Shown here piece after piece: positions 19,080 through 26,734 of a DNA stretch of 64,000 nt. The notes under the pieces were generated by a model. The model saw nothing but the letters and a program-made list of their open reading frames with translations, was not told the DNA's origin and ran no database searches. Both the position numbers and the translations under genes were made by a program. Every line of letters begins with the position of its first letter. The stretch's first letter is position 1. Location of the stretch: contig NZ_FZNZ01000016.1 in assembly GCF_900187995.1 (NCBI RefSeq), positions 24,431 through 88,430 on the forward strand, in the 5' to 3' direction. The DNA is from Prevotella jejuni. Its GTDB lineage: Bacteria > Bacteroidota > Bacteroidia > Bacteroidales > Bacteroidaceae.

Positions 19080-19805
19080 ATGGAGAAGTTTAGAGTCATT
19101 ATCGTTGAAGACGTACCCTTGGAATTAAAAGGAACGGAGGGTATCTTTAGAAACGAAATACCGGAGGCGGAGATTATCGGAACGGCTGAAAGCGAAGTTG
19201 CCTACTGGAAACTAATTAAGCAGAACCTACCCGACCTCGTGCTACTCGACCTCGGATTGGGTGGTTCAACAACGGTGGGCGTAGAGATATGTCGCCAAAC
19301 AAAGCAGACCTATCCGAACGTGAAAGTACTTATCTTTACGGGTGAGATACTGAATGAAAAGCTGTGGGTCGACGTTCTTGACGCTGGTGCTGATGGCATC
19401 TGCTTGAAGAGTGGCGAACTACTGACACGTGGTGACGTGGCAAGTGTCATGTCGGGTAAACGAATGGTGTTCAATCAACCTATCCTTGAAAAGATTGTGG
19501 GTCGCTTCAAGATGAGCGTGAGCGGTCAGCTAATGCACCAAGAGGCGATGGTCAGCTACGAGATTGATGAGTATGACGAACGCTTCCTTCGCCACCTTGC
19601 ACTCGGCTATACTAAGGAGCAGATAACCAACCTACGTGGTATGCCTTTCGGTGTAAAGAGTTTGGAGAAACGACAGAACGAACTCGTACAGAAGCTCTTC
19701 CCTGATGGTAACAATGGGATGAGCGTCAATGCTACGCGCCTTGTAGTTAGGGCATTAGAACTGCGTATTATCGATATCGACAATCTCCACGCTGATGAGG
19801 AATAA
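19080..19805 (+). CDS. response regulator with C-terminal HTH-like output domain
   Basis: A 241-residue protein. Residues 1-125 form a receiver domain with acidic residues E10/D11, phospho-acceptor D57 in DLVLLDLG, T87 in IFTGE and K110 in CLKSGE. The C-terminal part (about 165-235) has RHLALGYTKEQITNLRG, which resembles the start of a LuxR-type helix-turn-helix with KSLEKRQNELVQKLF after it. It is the partner of the upstream kinase. Its targets are unknown. It overlaps the next gene by 11 bp. Confidence 0.85.
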   Translation: MEKFRVIIVEDVPLELKGTEGIFRNEIPEAEIIGTAESEVAYWKLIKQNLPDLVLLDLGLGGSTTVGVEICRQTKQTYPNVKVLIFTGEILNEKLWVDVLDAGADGICLKSGELLTRGDVASVMSGKRMVFNQPILEKIVGRFKMSVSGQLMHQEAMVSYEIDEYDERFLRHLALGYTKEQITNLRGMPFGVKSLEKRQNELVQKLFPDGNNGMSVNATRLVVRALELRIIDIDNLHADEE

Positions 19806-20439
19806 GTTAGGATATATTGTCTTAGTACTTCTCGTTGCCCAACTGGCATTGATACTGCTTTCATGGCTTGTTACGGCAGCTTTCCCAGAGCTCTCCATGC
19901 GGTCTATGCTGAGCAGTGAAGGCATCCGTTGGTTCTTTGGCTCATTTGTCAGCAACCAACTATCACCACTACTCATCTACTTTATTATGGCAGTTATGGC
20001 AGTGGGTGCGTGTGTTCGTAGCCGCCTCTATGATGCGTTACGTGAGACATTATCCAACACGAGAAGTAGCCTAACAACATCTTCTAACCATCAGCATAAA
20101 GTTCATTATCGTGAGAAAGTTGGTCTACGAATAGCTTTGGTCGAGTTTATCGTCTATGTTATCATCATGGTTCTCCTCACTGCTATTCCCCACGCTATCC
20201 TCCTAAGTGTGACAGGACAGCTATTCCCCAGTTCCTTCTCGTCCAGTTTTATACCTTCCTTATCGCTCATCATCATCATTATGTCACTTACCTACGGTGT
20301 GGCAAGTGGTACGATTGACAGTGTCGCAAAGATGCACAAGGTCCTTGTTGGTGGTTTGGAGGTTGGCTCAAGACTCGTTCCCACCTACGTTGTCGGCATT
20401 CAACTCTATATGTCGATAAGGTATGTATTCATCTTATAA
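19795..20439 (+). CDS. integral membrane protein, third gene of the kinase operon
   Basis: A 214-residue protein with about five hydrophobic helices (residues 6-30, 57-78, 110-145, 155-172 and 190-212) and a polar loop near 85-108. The C-terminal stretch TYGVASGTIDS and VPTYVVGIQLYMSIRYVF is distinctive. I am unsure of the family, though it recalls part of AbgT-like transporters. The ATG overlaps the response regulator by 11 bp, so translation is probably coupled, and it may be a membrane partner of the signalling system. Confidence 0.6.
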   Translation: MRNKLGYIVLVLLVAQLALILLSWLVTAAFPELSMRSMLSSEGIRWFFGSFVSNQLSPLLIYFIMAVMAVGACVRSRLYDALRETLSNTRSSLTTSSNHQHKVHYREKVGLRIALVEFIVYVIIMVLLTAIPHAILLSVTGQLFPSSFSSSFIPSLSLIIIIMSLTYGVASGTIDSVAKMHKVLVGGLEVGSRLVPTYVVGIQLYMSIRYVFIL

Positions 20440-20460
20440 AACTCCATGTAGATTGTTATT

Positions 20461-20512
20461 GGTTTGCAAACAGACAGCAAGGGTATGATGCTGTCTGTTT
20501 GCAAACCTTTTT
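20461..20512 (+). terminator. strong intrinsic terminator of the kinase operon
   Basis: GGTTTGCAAACAGACAGCA at 20461-20479 pairs perfectly (19 bp) with its complement at 20489-20507 and is followed by TTTTT. Confidence 0.92.
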
Positions 20513-21005
20513 GGCTCTTCAAATATTTGGAATGATAAGGATGTAGCCCAACCTTTGGTTTCTAACGAAATGTCACACAGAAAAATAGAAAGTACGGAGG
20601 TTTTTAACACAACACTGGTAACAAGAGATCCGTTGGGTGTTTTATCTCTCACAGATTTTCACAGATGAAAAGAAGCCTATCTGCGAGCAGGGGGAGCATA
20701 CAGATAAGTACTGGCCCCTCCTCCATCCCCCCCGAAGGGAAGGGGCGTAATCACCGAGGTACCCCTATGGCTAATCATCAACACCTAACACCCATCACCC
20801 AACACCCATCTTTAGCAGTAACGTTCTGTGCTATCGGTTGACTTAATGTCTCTGTGCCCCCTTTGTAAAATCTGTTCTTCTGTGTAACTCTGTGAGGAAA
20901 AGAACACAAGAGTCACGTAGGGATACCTCTCACAGATTGAACAGAAGCTTTTCTGCGAACAGGGGAAACTCACAAACGCCTGCAAGCAGGCATTATGTCT
21001 TTTAT
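20513..21005. repeat. composite repeat spacer
   Basis: Contains a segment (about 20520-20640, AATATTTGGAATGATAAGG, ATGTCACACAG) related to 22055-22180. It also has a family B hairpin near 20710-20745 followed by GAGGTACCCCTA, CAACACCTAACACC words at 20780-20810, and a reverse family C core at 20834-20852. No gene is seen. Confidence 0.65.
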
Positions 21006-21554
21006 CTATAACAAATCACAAGGAGCCACTACCTTCTGGTTTGGATCCATACCTCGCCTTTTCATTAACTTTCCAAGTCCAAACACATGGTAAGATTTAA
21101 TCGGTTTGGGCGTAGCGAGTTGAATACCAAATTGATTCTTGTAAATATCGTATATAAGTTCTGAACAATAGTATTTATCATTATTGAACTTAAAAGCTAA
21201 ATCATACTTCTTACCAAGATATTTAGCATACCTAATCTTAACAGGTTTATTAAGTACTCGTCTCCTCTTATACTTACCAAACTTTCCTCTACTAATCCAT
21301 TTCTTAAGTGGGGTGAGCTTAACGACATTAGAGGCTTCAAGCACATAGATTTTATCGCCTTTTTCTACTATAACTCCACAATGTGACCACGGCGAATTAG
21401 TCGCTAATTGAATAAAAGGAGACTGATTACTTTGTGACACTTGAAAGATTAAATCTCCCTCTTTGAAATCATTTACTATCCGTGGCGTATGCTGTGCATA
21501 TACTGCTATAGCAACGAGTAGTAACATGATTATTGTATTAAACTTTTTCTTCAT
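21006..21554 (-). CDS. YiiX/YebB-like papain-fold cysteine hydrolase, exported
   Basis: A 182-residue protein with signal peptide MKKKFNTIIMLLLVAIAVYA. The mature part has the permuted NlpC/P60 (YiiX/YebB) order: EGDLIFQ at 32-38, the catalytic histidine H58 in PWSHCGV, E73 in YVLEAS, and the catalytic cysteine C130 in KYYCSELIYD. Such enzymes cleave peptide or amide bonds in cell-wall peptides or lipid-linked amides. The target here is unknown. It is isolated, AT-rich compared with its neighbours, and is the first of three papain-fold genes on the minus strand in 21.0-24.1 kb. Confidence 0.8.
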   Translation of the reverse strand: MKKKFNTIIMLLLVAIAVYAQHTPRIVNDFKEGDLIFQVSQSNQSPFIQLATNSPWSHCGVIVEKGDKIYVLEASNVVKLTPLKKWISRGKFGKYKRRRVLNKPVKIRYAKYLGKKYDLAFKFNNDKYYCSELIYDIYKNQFGIQLATPKPIKSYHVFGLGKLMKRRGMDPNQKVVAPCDLL

Positions 21555-22461
21555 TTTTATTCTTTATCTGTTAATGCTGCTTTTATAGGTAATCCTAATA
21601 GGAATCGACAATGCCAAGCAGCTTATACTTAGACTTATGAACATGGGGCGCAGTGACAAGGTTTCTCCCAGACTCTCATACTGTATATGCTGTAAGAAAA
21701 CCTTTTTGCTTTCATCTTCAAGGTCTCTATATTACCTAAACAGACTATATTCACATCTACCATTTAACCCTCGAACGAGGCTATTACATCTCACTAAATA
21801 TCAACGCCAATCTACCTCTTAAAACACGAAAATAGTTTTATTTATCGTTGCTGTCATTTTTAACATTTCGTGTAAGTCATTACTGACTAACCAGTTAACG
21901 TTCGCATTTGCATGACAGGAATGACAGCAAATTTATTTTTCACCGAAATCAAGCTTTGGGATGTCCGCCCTCAAAATTGCTATTTTGGGCATTCTCCACC
22001 AGTCCCTTCATGCCTTATCTCCACTAATGAATGTCATTCGGAAAATAATGTGGGTCTTCAGGATTTTGGAGTGATAAGGTTTGCCACTTGTGTTTAGAGT
22101 TTGAAGCAATGTCACACGGAGACACGGAGAAAACGGAGGATTATTAAATACAAAGCTATAGTAGTAACAGAGGCACCGTCGGTGCATAGAGCAACGGAGC
22201 TTGTTTGCCAATTCTATTAGCAATTTATATACAAAACGTTTATTCCAAAATATTTGTCAAGAATCTGTATGCTGCATCTCCGTCGCTCTTTGTGCCCTCG
22301 GCACCTCCGTGACATTGCGTTACCTCCGTCCCCTCCGTGACTCTGTGTGCCTTATATGTAAGAGTTTTAGTTTATCACTCCATATTTCGGATGAGACAAT
22401 AATGTTACCAACAACTCATTTTCAAGACATCCCTACCCTAACCACCAAGAACTCTACCCCC
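21555..22461. other. gene-free AT-rich spacer with degenerate repeats
   Basis: No convincing gene. An 11 bp inverted pair, TTGCTGTCATT at 21848-21858 and AATGACAGCAA at 21920-21930, encloses 61 bp and could be a remnant of a small mobile element. 22055-22180 is related to 20520-20640. CTCCGT/CCTCCGTGAC words near 22290-22345 resemble the CACAGAG-type repeats elsewhere. Confidence 0.5.
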
Positions 22462-22715
22462 AAAGAGCCATGAGTACTAATGGAAAGCAACTACCTAATT
22501 CCACATCGCCATGGACAACGAGGAAAACGACGTTTCTTAATCCTTGTTCTAAGGGAAAATGTTCTAAGAGTTACTACTTTTGAGCACGACACAATCATCA
22601 ATCAGTCTTTATCCTTGTTCTAATGGAATATACGCTCGGCATTATGAACATTTTCCAAATCTTCGTCAGTATGCAGGTGTCTTAATCCTTGTTCTAATGA
22701 CAGATACGCTTGGAG
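22462..22715 (-). CRISPR. degenerate far end of the CRISPR array
   Basis: Repeats related to the 24.1-24.5 kb array lie at 22534-22570, 22605-22641 and 22679-22715. They are 37 nt each with 34 and 37 nt spacers, and start with TTCTTAATCC, GTCTTTATCC and GTCTTAATCC. A much weaker copy at 22462-22498 keeps only GTACTAATGGAA but sits exactly 72 bp before the next. Decay toward this end implies it is the oldest, leader-distal part, transcribed right to left. Confidence 0.75.
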
Positions 22716-22743
22716 TGCTTGATTGAGTTCTTATAAATTTAAT

Positions 22744-22845
22744 TTATTCTGGCATAGACATGTTTACCATATATATAATGAGATAAGATAGAATAGAAAA
22801 TAATCCTACAAATACCCATTCTAAGATGTTAGGTATTTTTCTCAT
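22744..22845 (-). CDS. possible 33-residue membrane peptide overlapping the CHAP-like gene
   Basis: An ATG at 22845 lies inside the last codons of the upstream gene (17 bp overlap) and encodes MRKIPNILEWVFV, then GLFSILSYLIIYMV and NMSMPE: one membrane helix. The overlap suggests translational coupling, as in effector/immunity or toxin/antitoxin pairs, but the peptide is very short. Its last codons and downstream bases recur at 23385-23413 behind the transglutaminase-like gene. It may be a remnant of a longer gene. Confidence 0.35.
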   Translation of the reverse strand: MRKIPNILEWVFVGLFSILSYLIIYMVNMSMPE

Positions 22846-23254
22846 ATCTAAATATCTTATATTTTGCAAATCTATATCCAGATGCAGGAAACATCGATTT
22901 CTGCTTGAAATCAGAAACCCATTGTTCACCATTCCATATTGCTATATGCCCAAAGATATGGTTTTTAATAGCAGGAAATACGATTATATCACCTTTCTTA
23001 TAATCTTTTGTATCTATTACCTTAAAACCATATTTCGGTAATACTTTAGAATAATAATACGCTGGATAAATTCCTATTGGACATCCTCCTGCTTGCATAG
23101 CCCGCATAACAAACCATGCACAACAAGTATGTGACCTACTTAGTGCATTATTTGTGACATATACAGCCGTCTTCTCTGGATTATAACTAAAATTTCTACT
23201 CCATATAACAAGAACGGATATCAGAATAATTACTATTGATAAAATCTTTTTCAT
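22829..23254 (-). CDS. CHAP/NlpC-P60-like amidase inside the CRISPR array
   Basis: A 141-residue protein with an N-terminal hydrophobic anchor or signal (residues 2-18, ILSIVIILISVLVIW). The domain has catalytic-type C45 in SHTCCAWFV, KKGDIIVF at 86-93, H103 in FGHIAIWNG and D115 in WVSDFKQ. This is the Cys-His-Asp order of CHAP/NlpC-P60 peptidoglycan amidases, including small amidase effectors. It is on the minus strand, between CRISPR repeats at 22679-22715 and 23321-23357, which are 606 bp apart instead of the usual ~36. It lacks an obvious promoter of its own, so read-through from the array leader is possible. Confidence 0.7.
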   Translation of the reverse strand: MKKILSIVIILISVLVIWSRNFSYNPEKTAVYVTNNALSRSHTCCAWFVMRAMQAGGCPIGIYPAYYYSKVLPKYGFKVIDTKDYKKGDIIVFPAIKNHIFGHIAIWNGEQWVSDFKQKSMFPASGYRFAKYKIFRYEKNT

Positions 23255-23320
23255 TATTTAATTGAATCTAATTTATTCATACTATATTATTTGCTATCTT
23301 GCACCACAGAACTTGCTGTC

Positions 23321-23357
23321 ATCTTAGTCCTTGTTCTAATGGAACATACTCACAGAG
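23321..23357 (-). CRISPR. isolated CRISPR repeat between two inserted genes
   Basis: A single degenerate 37 nt repeat (ATCTTAGTCCTTGTTCTAAT at its left, CACAGAG at its right) lies between the CHAP-like and transglutaminase-like genes. It is followed by about 56 bp almost identical to the bases after the repeat at 22679-22715. Confidence 0.75.
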
Positions 23358-23413
23358 TTCCTGATTGAGTTCTTATAAATTTAATTTATTATGGCATAGA
23401 CATATTTACCATA
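23358..23413 (-). repeat. duplicated tail sequence, second copy (first at 22716-22771)
   Basis: TGATTGAGTTCTTATAAATT, then TTAATTTATT(A/C)TGGCATAGACAT and (A/G)TTTACCATATA are shared by the two loci with about four mismatches over 55-60 bp. In each case the segment starts within 4 bp of a CRISPR repeat and leads into the 3' end of a minus-strand cysteine-hydrolase gene. Confidence 0.8.
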
Positions 23414-23419
23414 TAATTT

Positions 23420-24088
23420 CTAATTTCGTTGTTTGATAGATACATTTAATAAATCATATATACAGGCATCTACATAAATATCAGAGTTTGGAGATTTAAT
23501 CTCTACGAAATCATGATCTTTAGTGAAGTTCTTTAATCTATTATTAAAACTAAAGATACTACTAACTAATGAACATAAGTTAATCCCAGCAAAAGTTACA
23601 TCTCCAACTACAGGATAAGCTGTAGCATCTATATGATTTACTTGAAATGCATAATTACATACAGAAGCTAATACTTTAGCATACAATACACAATGAGCAT
23701 TAGTTTCCTTCTTAAATGTAACTGGGCTACATTTGTCAGAAAACTTTAATGTCTCAGCAGTTAGCTCAATGCTATAATCAATTATCTCATCTTTAGACAT
23801 GTTTTTTGTCTTAGACTTAATAATTTCTTTTTGAAACTTTGGAATAGTTATTGAACCATCTCTATTATGGCTTTTTACTAATCCCAAACGAAGAAAAGGA
23901 ATAACCAAACTTATTAGTAAGATAGTAATCAATCCTCTTTTGAGTAATTTATTTTTAACTCCTATATTAATTAAGTAGATAATAACATATAATACTAATA
24001 CTACTATTATTAATAAAGGTACTAAAAATAAAAAACTCCATCCAAAATCACCATAGTGTTGAAATGAATAATCTAATTGTTCACCCAT
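23420..24088 (-). CDS. membrane-anchored transglutaminase-like (papain-fold) protein inside the CRISPR array
   Basis: A 222-residue protein. It has two hydrophobic helices (about 17-42 and 49-68) and then a soluble domain whose candidate triad is C133 in NAHCVLYAKVLASVC, H192 in KDHDFVEIKS and D207 in IYVDACIYD. This is the Cys...His...Asp order and spacing of transglutaminase-like cysteine peptidases. Overall similarity is weak, so the call rests on these motifs. It is AT-rich, on the minus strand, and lies between CRISPR repeats at 23321-23357 and 24130-24166. A CRISPR-unrelated explanation is insertion by a mobile cassette. Confidence 0.55.
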   Translation of the reverse strand: MGEQLDYSFQHYGDFGWSFLFLVPLLIIVVLVLYVIIYLINIGVKNKLLKRGLITILLISLVIPFLRLGLVKSHNRDGSITIPKFQKEIIKSKTKNMSKDEIIDYSIELTAETLKFSDKCSPVTFKKETNAHCVLYAKVLASVCNYAFQVNHIDATAYPVVGDVTFAGINLCSLVSSIFSFNNRLKNFTKDHDFVEIKSPNSDIYVDACIYDLLNVSIKQRN

Positions 24089-24129
24089 AATATAATTGTT
24101 ATTGTTGTTTATATTTTCCTAATTTAATA

Positions 24130-24530
24130 TCTCTAATCCTTGTTATAATGGAAGGTAGTCTCGGAGCGCTTTGTGTGGCACAAAGAAGACTGCAAAGTAT
24201 TTGTCTTAATCCTTGTTCTAATGGAAGATACTCTCGGAGTTACATTTCCTCCATTCGGAAAGTCATACATGGAAGAGTCTTAATCCTTGTTATAATGGAA
24301 GGAACTCTCGGAGTATTTACAATTGGTTCAAAACTCAAAACCTAAAGGAGTCTTAATCCTTGTTCTAATGGAAGATACTCTCGGAGAAGTATGGTGTATT
24401 TAGAACAGAAAGTTTATCCGAGTCTTAATCCTTGTTCTAATGGAAGATACTCTCGGAGCAGAGGTAACGAGACGGTAACCGTCTCTTCTATTCGTCTTAA
24501 TCCTTGTTCTAATGGAAGATACTCTCGGAG
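24130..24530 (-). CRISPR. CRISPR array, six repeats and five spacers
   Basis: 37 nt repeats (GTCTTAATCC at the left, TACTCTCGGAG at the right, as written on +) lie at 24130-24166, 24203-24239, 24277-24313, 24350-24386, 24422-24458 and 24494-24530. Spacers are 35-37 nt. The last copies are identical and the first has several changes. On the minus strand the repeat ends ATTAAGAC, resembling the 8 nt 5' tag of type I/III crRNAs. Together with decay toward the left, this supports right-to-left transcription. No cas gene is in the window. Confidence 0.95.
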
Positions 24531-24660
24531 GGTTAGGGGCGTGAAGGCTTTGTTTCAGGCAGGGGGAGAGTAGTAAGACTTATAAATCCGGGGTTTGTTA
24601 ACAGAAATAACTACTTTTTAAGCGGGTGCAAAGGTAGTTATTTTTTTGGCAAAATGTCAA
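24531..24660 (-). promoter_or_regulatory. CRISPR leader with a minus-strand promoter
   Basis: On the minus strand TTG (complement of 24658-24660), 21 bp, then TACCTTTG (complement of 24629-24636) make a good Bacteroidota promoter about 100 bp before the first repeat. AAATAACTAC at 24605-24614 and GTAGTTATTT at 24634-24643 form an inverted repeat across it. That repeat might instead serve as an operator or as a terminator for nrdG. Confidence 0.55.
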
Positions 24661-24701
24661 GGAGCGCAGGGTCAAATAGCACTAATCTGGAGCGGAAAAA
24701 C

Positions 24702-25187
24702 TTATAAGTTCGTTCCTACCTGATGTTTCCAGAAGCGGGAGGTGATATCCTCGAAGGATCCATCTGGGCATCGGCGGTACATCCGCTGATTGGTGCGTGG
24801 GGAGTCGAGGGCACCGAGATGGCGGAGATAGGGCCCCACTTTGATATAGTCGAAACGCTGTTGGTCGATGAGTGGGGAGATTGCTGTGCGCCCAGTGTAC
24901 CAACCAACTTTCAGTCCTTCGTGGTTCTGTCGCACGTGTTCAGCGAGCCTGTCGACCTCAGCAGGGTCGCCATCGCCCCCCATAAATCCCACACATGTTA
25001 TCGTGTCTTTCGCTTCATGAATCAATGCAGACAATGCCTCTGTCGTCAGGTCATGCCCCCTATCCGCCCACAGGAACTGACTATGACAGCCAGGACAGTG
25101 ACACGGACAACCAGACACGTTGATGGCAAGGGTCACCTCATCGGGGAACTCCTGAAAAACAATATCTGTATTTATATAATGAAGCAT
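24702..25187 (-). CDS. nrdG: anaerobic ribonucleotide reductase activating protein NrdG
   Basis: A 161-residue radical-SAM activase that installs the glycyl radical on NrdD for anaerobic dNTP synthesis. The SAM cluster motif CxxxCxxC is visible as C27, C31 and C34 in SGCPCHCPGCHS. GFMGGDGDP (about 88-96) is the glycine-rich SAM-binding segment, and GWYTGR follows. Length is typical. nrdD is not in the window, and nothing lies upstream for 1.5 kb. It has its own promoter. The CRISPR leader begins just after its stop. Confidence 0.92.
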   Translation of the reverse strand: MLHYINTDIVFQEFPDEVTLAINVSGCPCHCPGCHSQFLWADRGHDLTTEALSALIHEAKDTITCVGFMGGDGDPAEVDRLAEHVRQNHEGLKVGWYTGRTAISPLIDQQRFDYIKVGPYLRHLGALDSPRTNQRMYRRCPDGSFEDITSRFWKHQVGTNL

Positions 25188-25290
25188 TTCTATCTGACTC
25201 TAAACGATAAAACACACTCACGTTCAAGGGGTTATATTCATCCGCGCAACAGCGTCCCCTATCCCATCGAACGGACGACTATCTGGCCTA

Positions 25291-25298
25291 CAAAGATA
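25291..25298 (-). promoter_or_regulatory. probable nrdG promoter
   Basis: CAAAGATA on + reads TATCTTTG on the minus strand, about 104 bp before the nrdG ATG. The leader between them is moderately GC-rich and could carry regulation, but no known motif is recognised. Confidence 0.5.
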
Positions 25299-25449
25299 TA
25301 AAGAAAGTATTAAACACGGCAGAATTTATGCAAAAAAAAATAAAAAAGAAACAAATGTTATAGGGGGTGAGAAGAATGAAAACGAAACACTTTTTTGTAA
25401 AAGAAAATTATATCCTTACCTCCAACAGAGGCCTAATTGAGTTCGAGAG

Positions 25450-25645
25450 GGGGCCTTTCTGCGTGGGAGAAGACGCCCTTCTTGACCCTTGAAGGGCCTC
25501 TTCTCGACCCTTACTAAGCATCTTTTACTTTACAACAGTATAACTTCTTAATAACAAAAGAGTTACGAGAACATTAAAGACTACGTTTCTCTCTTATTTT
25601 CAACAAGTATAGCACTGATTCATGTAAAGTAATTTCAAAACAACA
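25450..25645 (-). repeat. family A element, copy 3
   Basis: Reverse copy with the words GAGAAGACGCCCTTCTTGA and TTGAAGGGCCTCTTCTCGA, a diverged middle and the right boundary CATGTAAAGTAATTTCAAA near 25624. That boundary corresponds to the left end of forward copies. Confidence 0.6.
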
Positions 25646-25687
25646 AAGCAGCAAGATAAGACATCACAAAGCCTCATCCTATTCTCC

Positions 25688-25815
25688 CAAGTGACGTTCC
25701 CAACATACCTTATAGCCGTAACTGCCGTTAAAGCATAGTATTAGCCTACATTCACAAGTGACGTACCCAACATTCTTTATAACCGCAGTCACCGGTCAAG
25801 CACAGCCTTTATTTT
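25688..25815. repeat. 66 bp tandem duplication
   Basis: CAAGTGACGTTCCCAACAT at 25688 is repeated at 25754 as CAAGTGACGTACCCAACAT. Related ATAGCCGTAACTGCCGTTA and ATAACCGCAGTCACCGGTCA segments follow. Nothing else is recognised from 25815 to 26260. Confidence 0.75.
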
Positions 25816-26259
25816 CGCGCCTAAATCTATCCTTTCGCCCTCTCCTCCTTGCCTCTATGCGTCAAAATTCATGAAGTTTTATCGTGACAAAGTAGCTTTT
25901 CACGGAACAGACAGGTACGCTCTTCACACACATAGAGAACACATGAAAAGCAGTATAAACAACCGAGTCCATAGAAAATAATGCCATACATCGGCAAAAG
26001 CGACCAACGATTTTACTTGGCTACAACACCTCCGTAACTCCTACCCGTAAACAGATTACAATGCCACACAGCGAGAAGAAAAACCCTTCCACTACGCACA
26101 TTGAGACCCTCCTAACCATGGTTGGCCCACCCCTCCCTCGTTTGGCAGAGCTAATAAAAGGCTCGATCAGCGCTCTAACCAAGCCTTTGGCATAACATTA
26201 CAAAAGATATATTGAAGGCTAACGACATAGCCTCTCCAATTATTAGGCTAATGAAAACG

Positions 26260-26700
26260 AACACACAACACGCCATGTAGGGATTGAAGGAAACCAGCAT
26301 AGACACGTAGAATCCCCTCCCCTATCAAGGAGAACAGGGCATACGAGGACTAAAGAAAGTCACTTCATCCACTTAGAGACCTCTCCTTTATCAAAGAGAA
26401 CACGGCATGGTAGGGACTAAAGAAACTCACCCCAGCCTCGTAGAATCCCCTCCCCTGTCAAGGAGAACAGGGCATACGAGGACTAAGAAGGTCACTCCAT
26501 CCACTTAGAGATCTCTCCTTTATCAAAGAGAACACGCCATGTAGGGATTGAAGGATACTCACCCCAGCCTCGTAGAATCCCCTCTCCTATCAAGGAGAAC
26601 AGGGCATACGAGGACTAAGAAGGTCACTCCATCCACTTAGAGATTTCTCCATTAATAACATAAGCAGGGCATATAGGGGCTGAAGAAAGGCCCTTCAGCC
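26260..26700. repeat. 132-133 bp tandem repeat made of two ~66 bp half-units
   Basis: TAGAATCCCCTC occurs at 26308, 26441 and 26573. Within each unit a related half-unit (TAGAGA(C/T)CTCTCCTTTATCAA, with GAGAACA and GGGACTAA words) follows after about 66 bp, so the true period is 66-67 bp with alternating types. The block ends just before the susD stop. Confidence 0.8.
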
Positions 26701-26734
26701 ACTATACACATTGTTCGTGTGCCCACAGAGCACG

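Noticed and set aside
24148..24573. Plus-strand open frames across the CRISPR array
   Set aside because: They are translations of the repeats and spacers.
24605..24647. Hairpin next to the array as an nrdG terminator
   Set aside because: Its stem contains a strong TACCTTTG promoter element on the minus strand, so it was assigned mainly to the CRISPR leader. A dual role is not excluded.
24723..25301. 192-residue plus-strand frame
   Set aside because: Antisense to nrdG, which has its radical-SAM motif and expected length.
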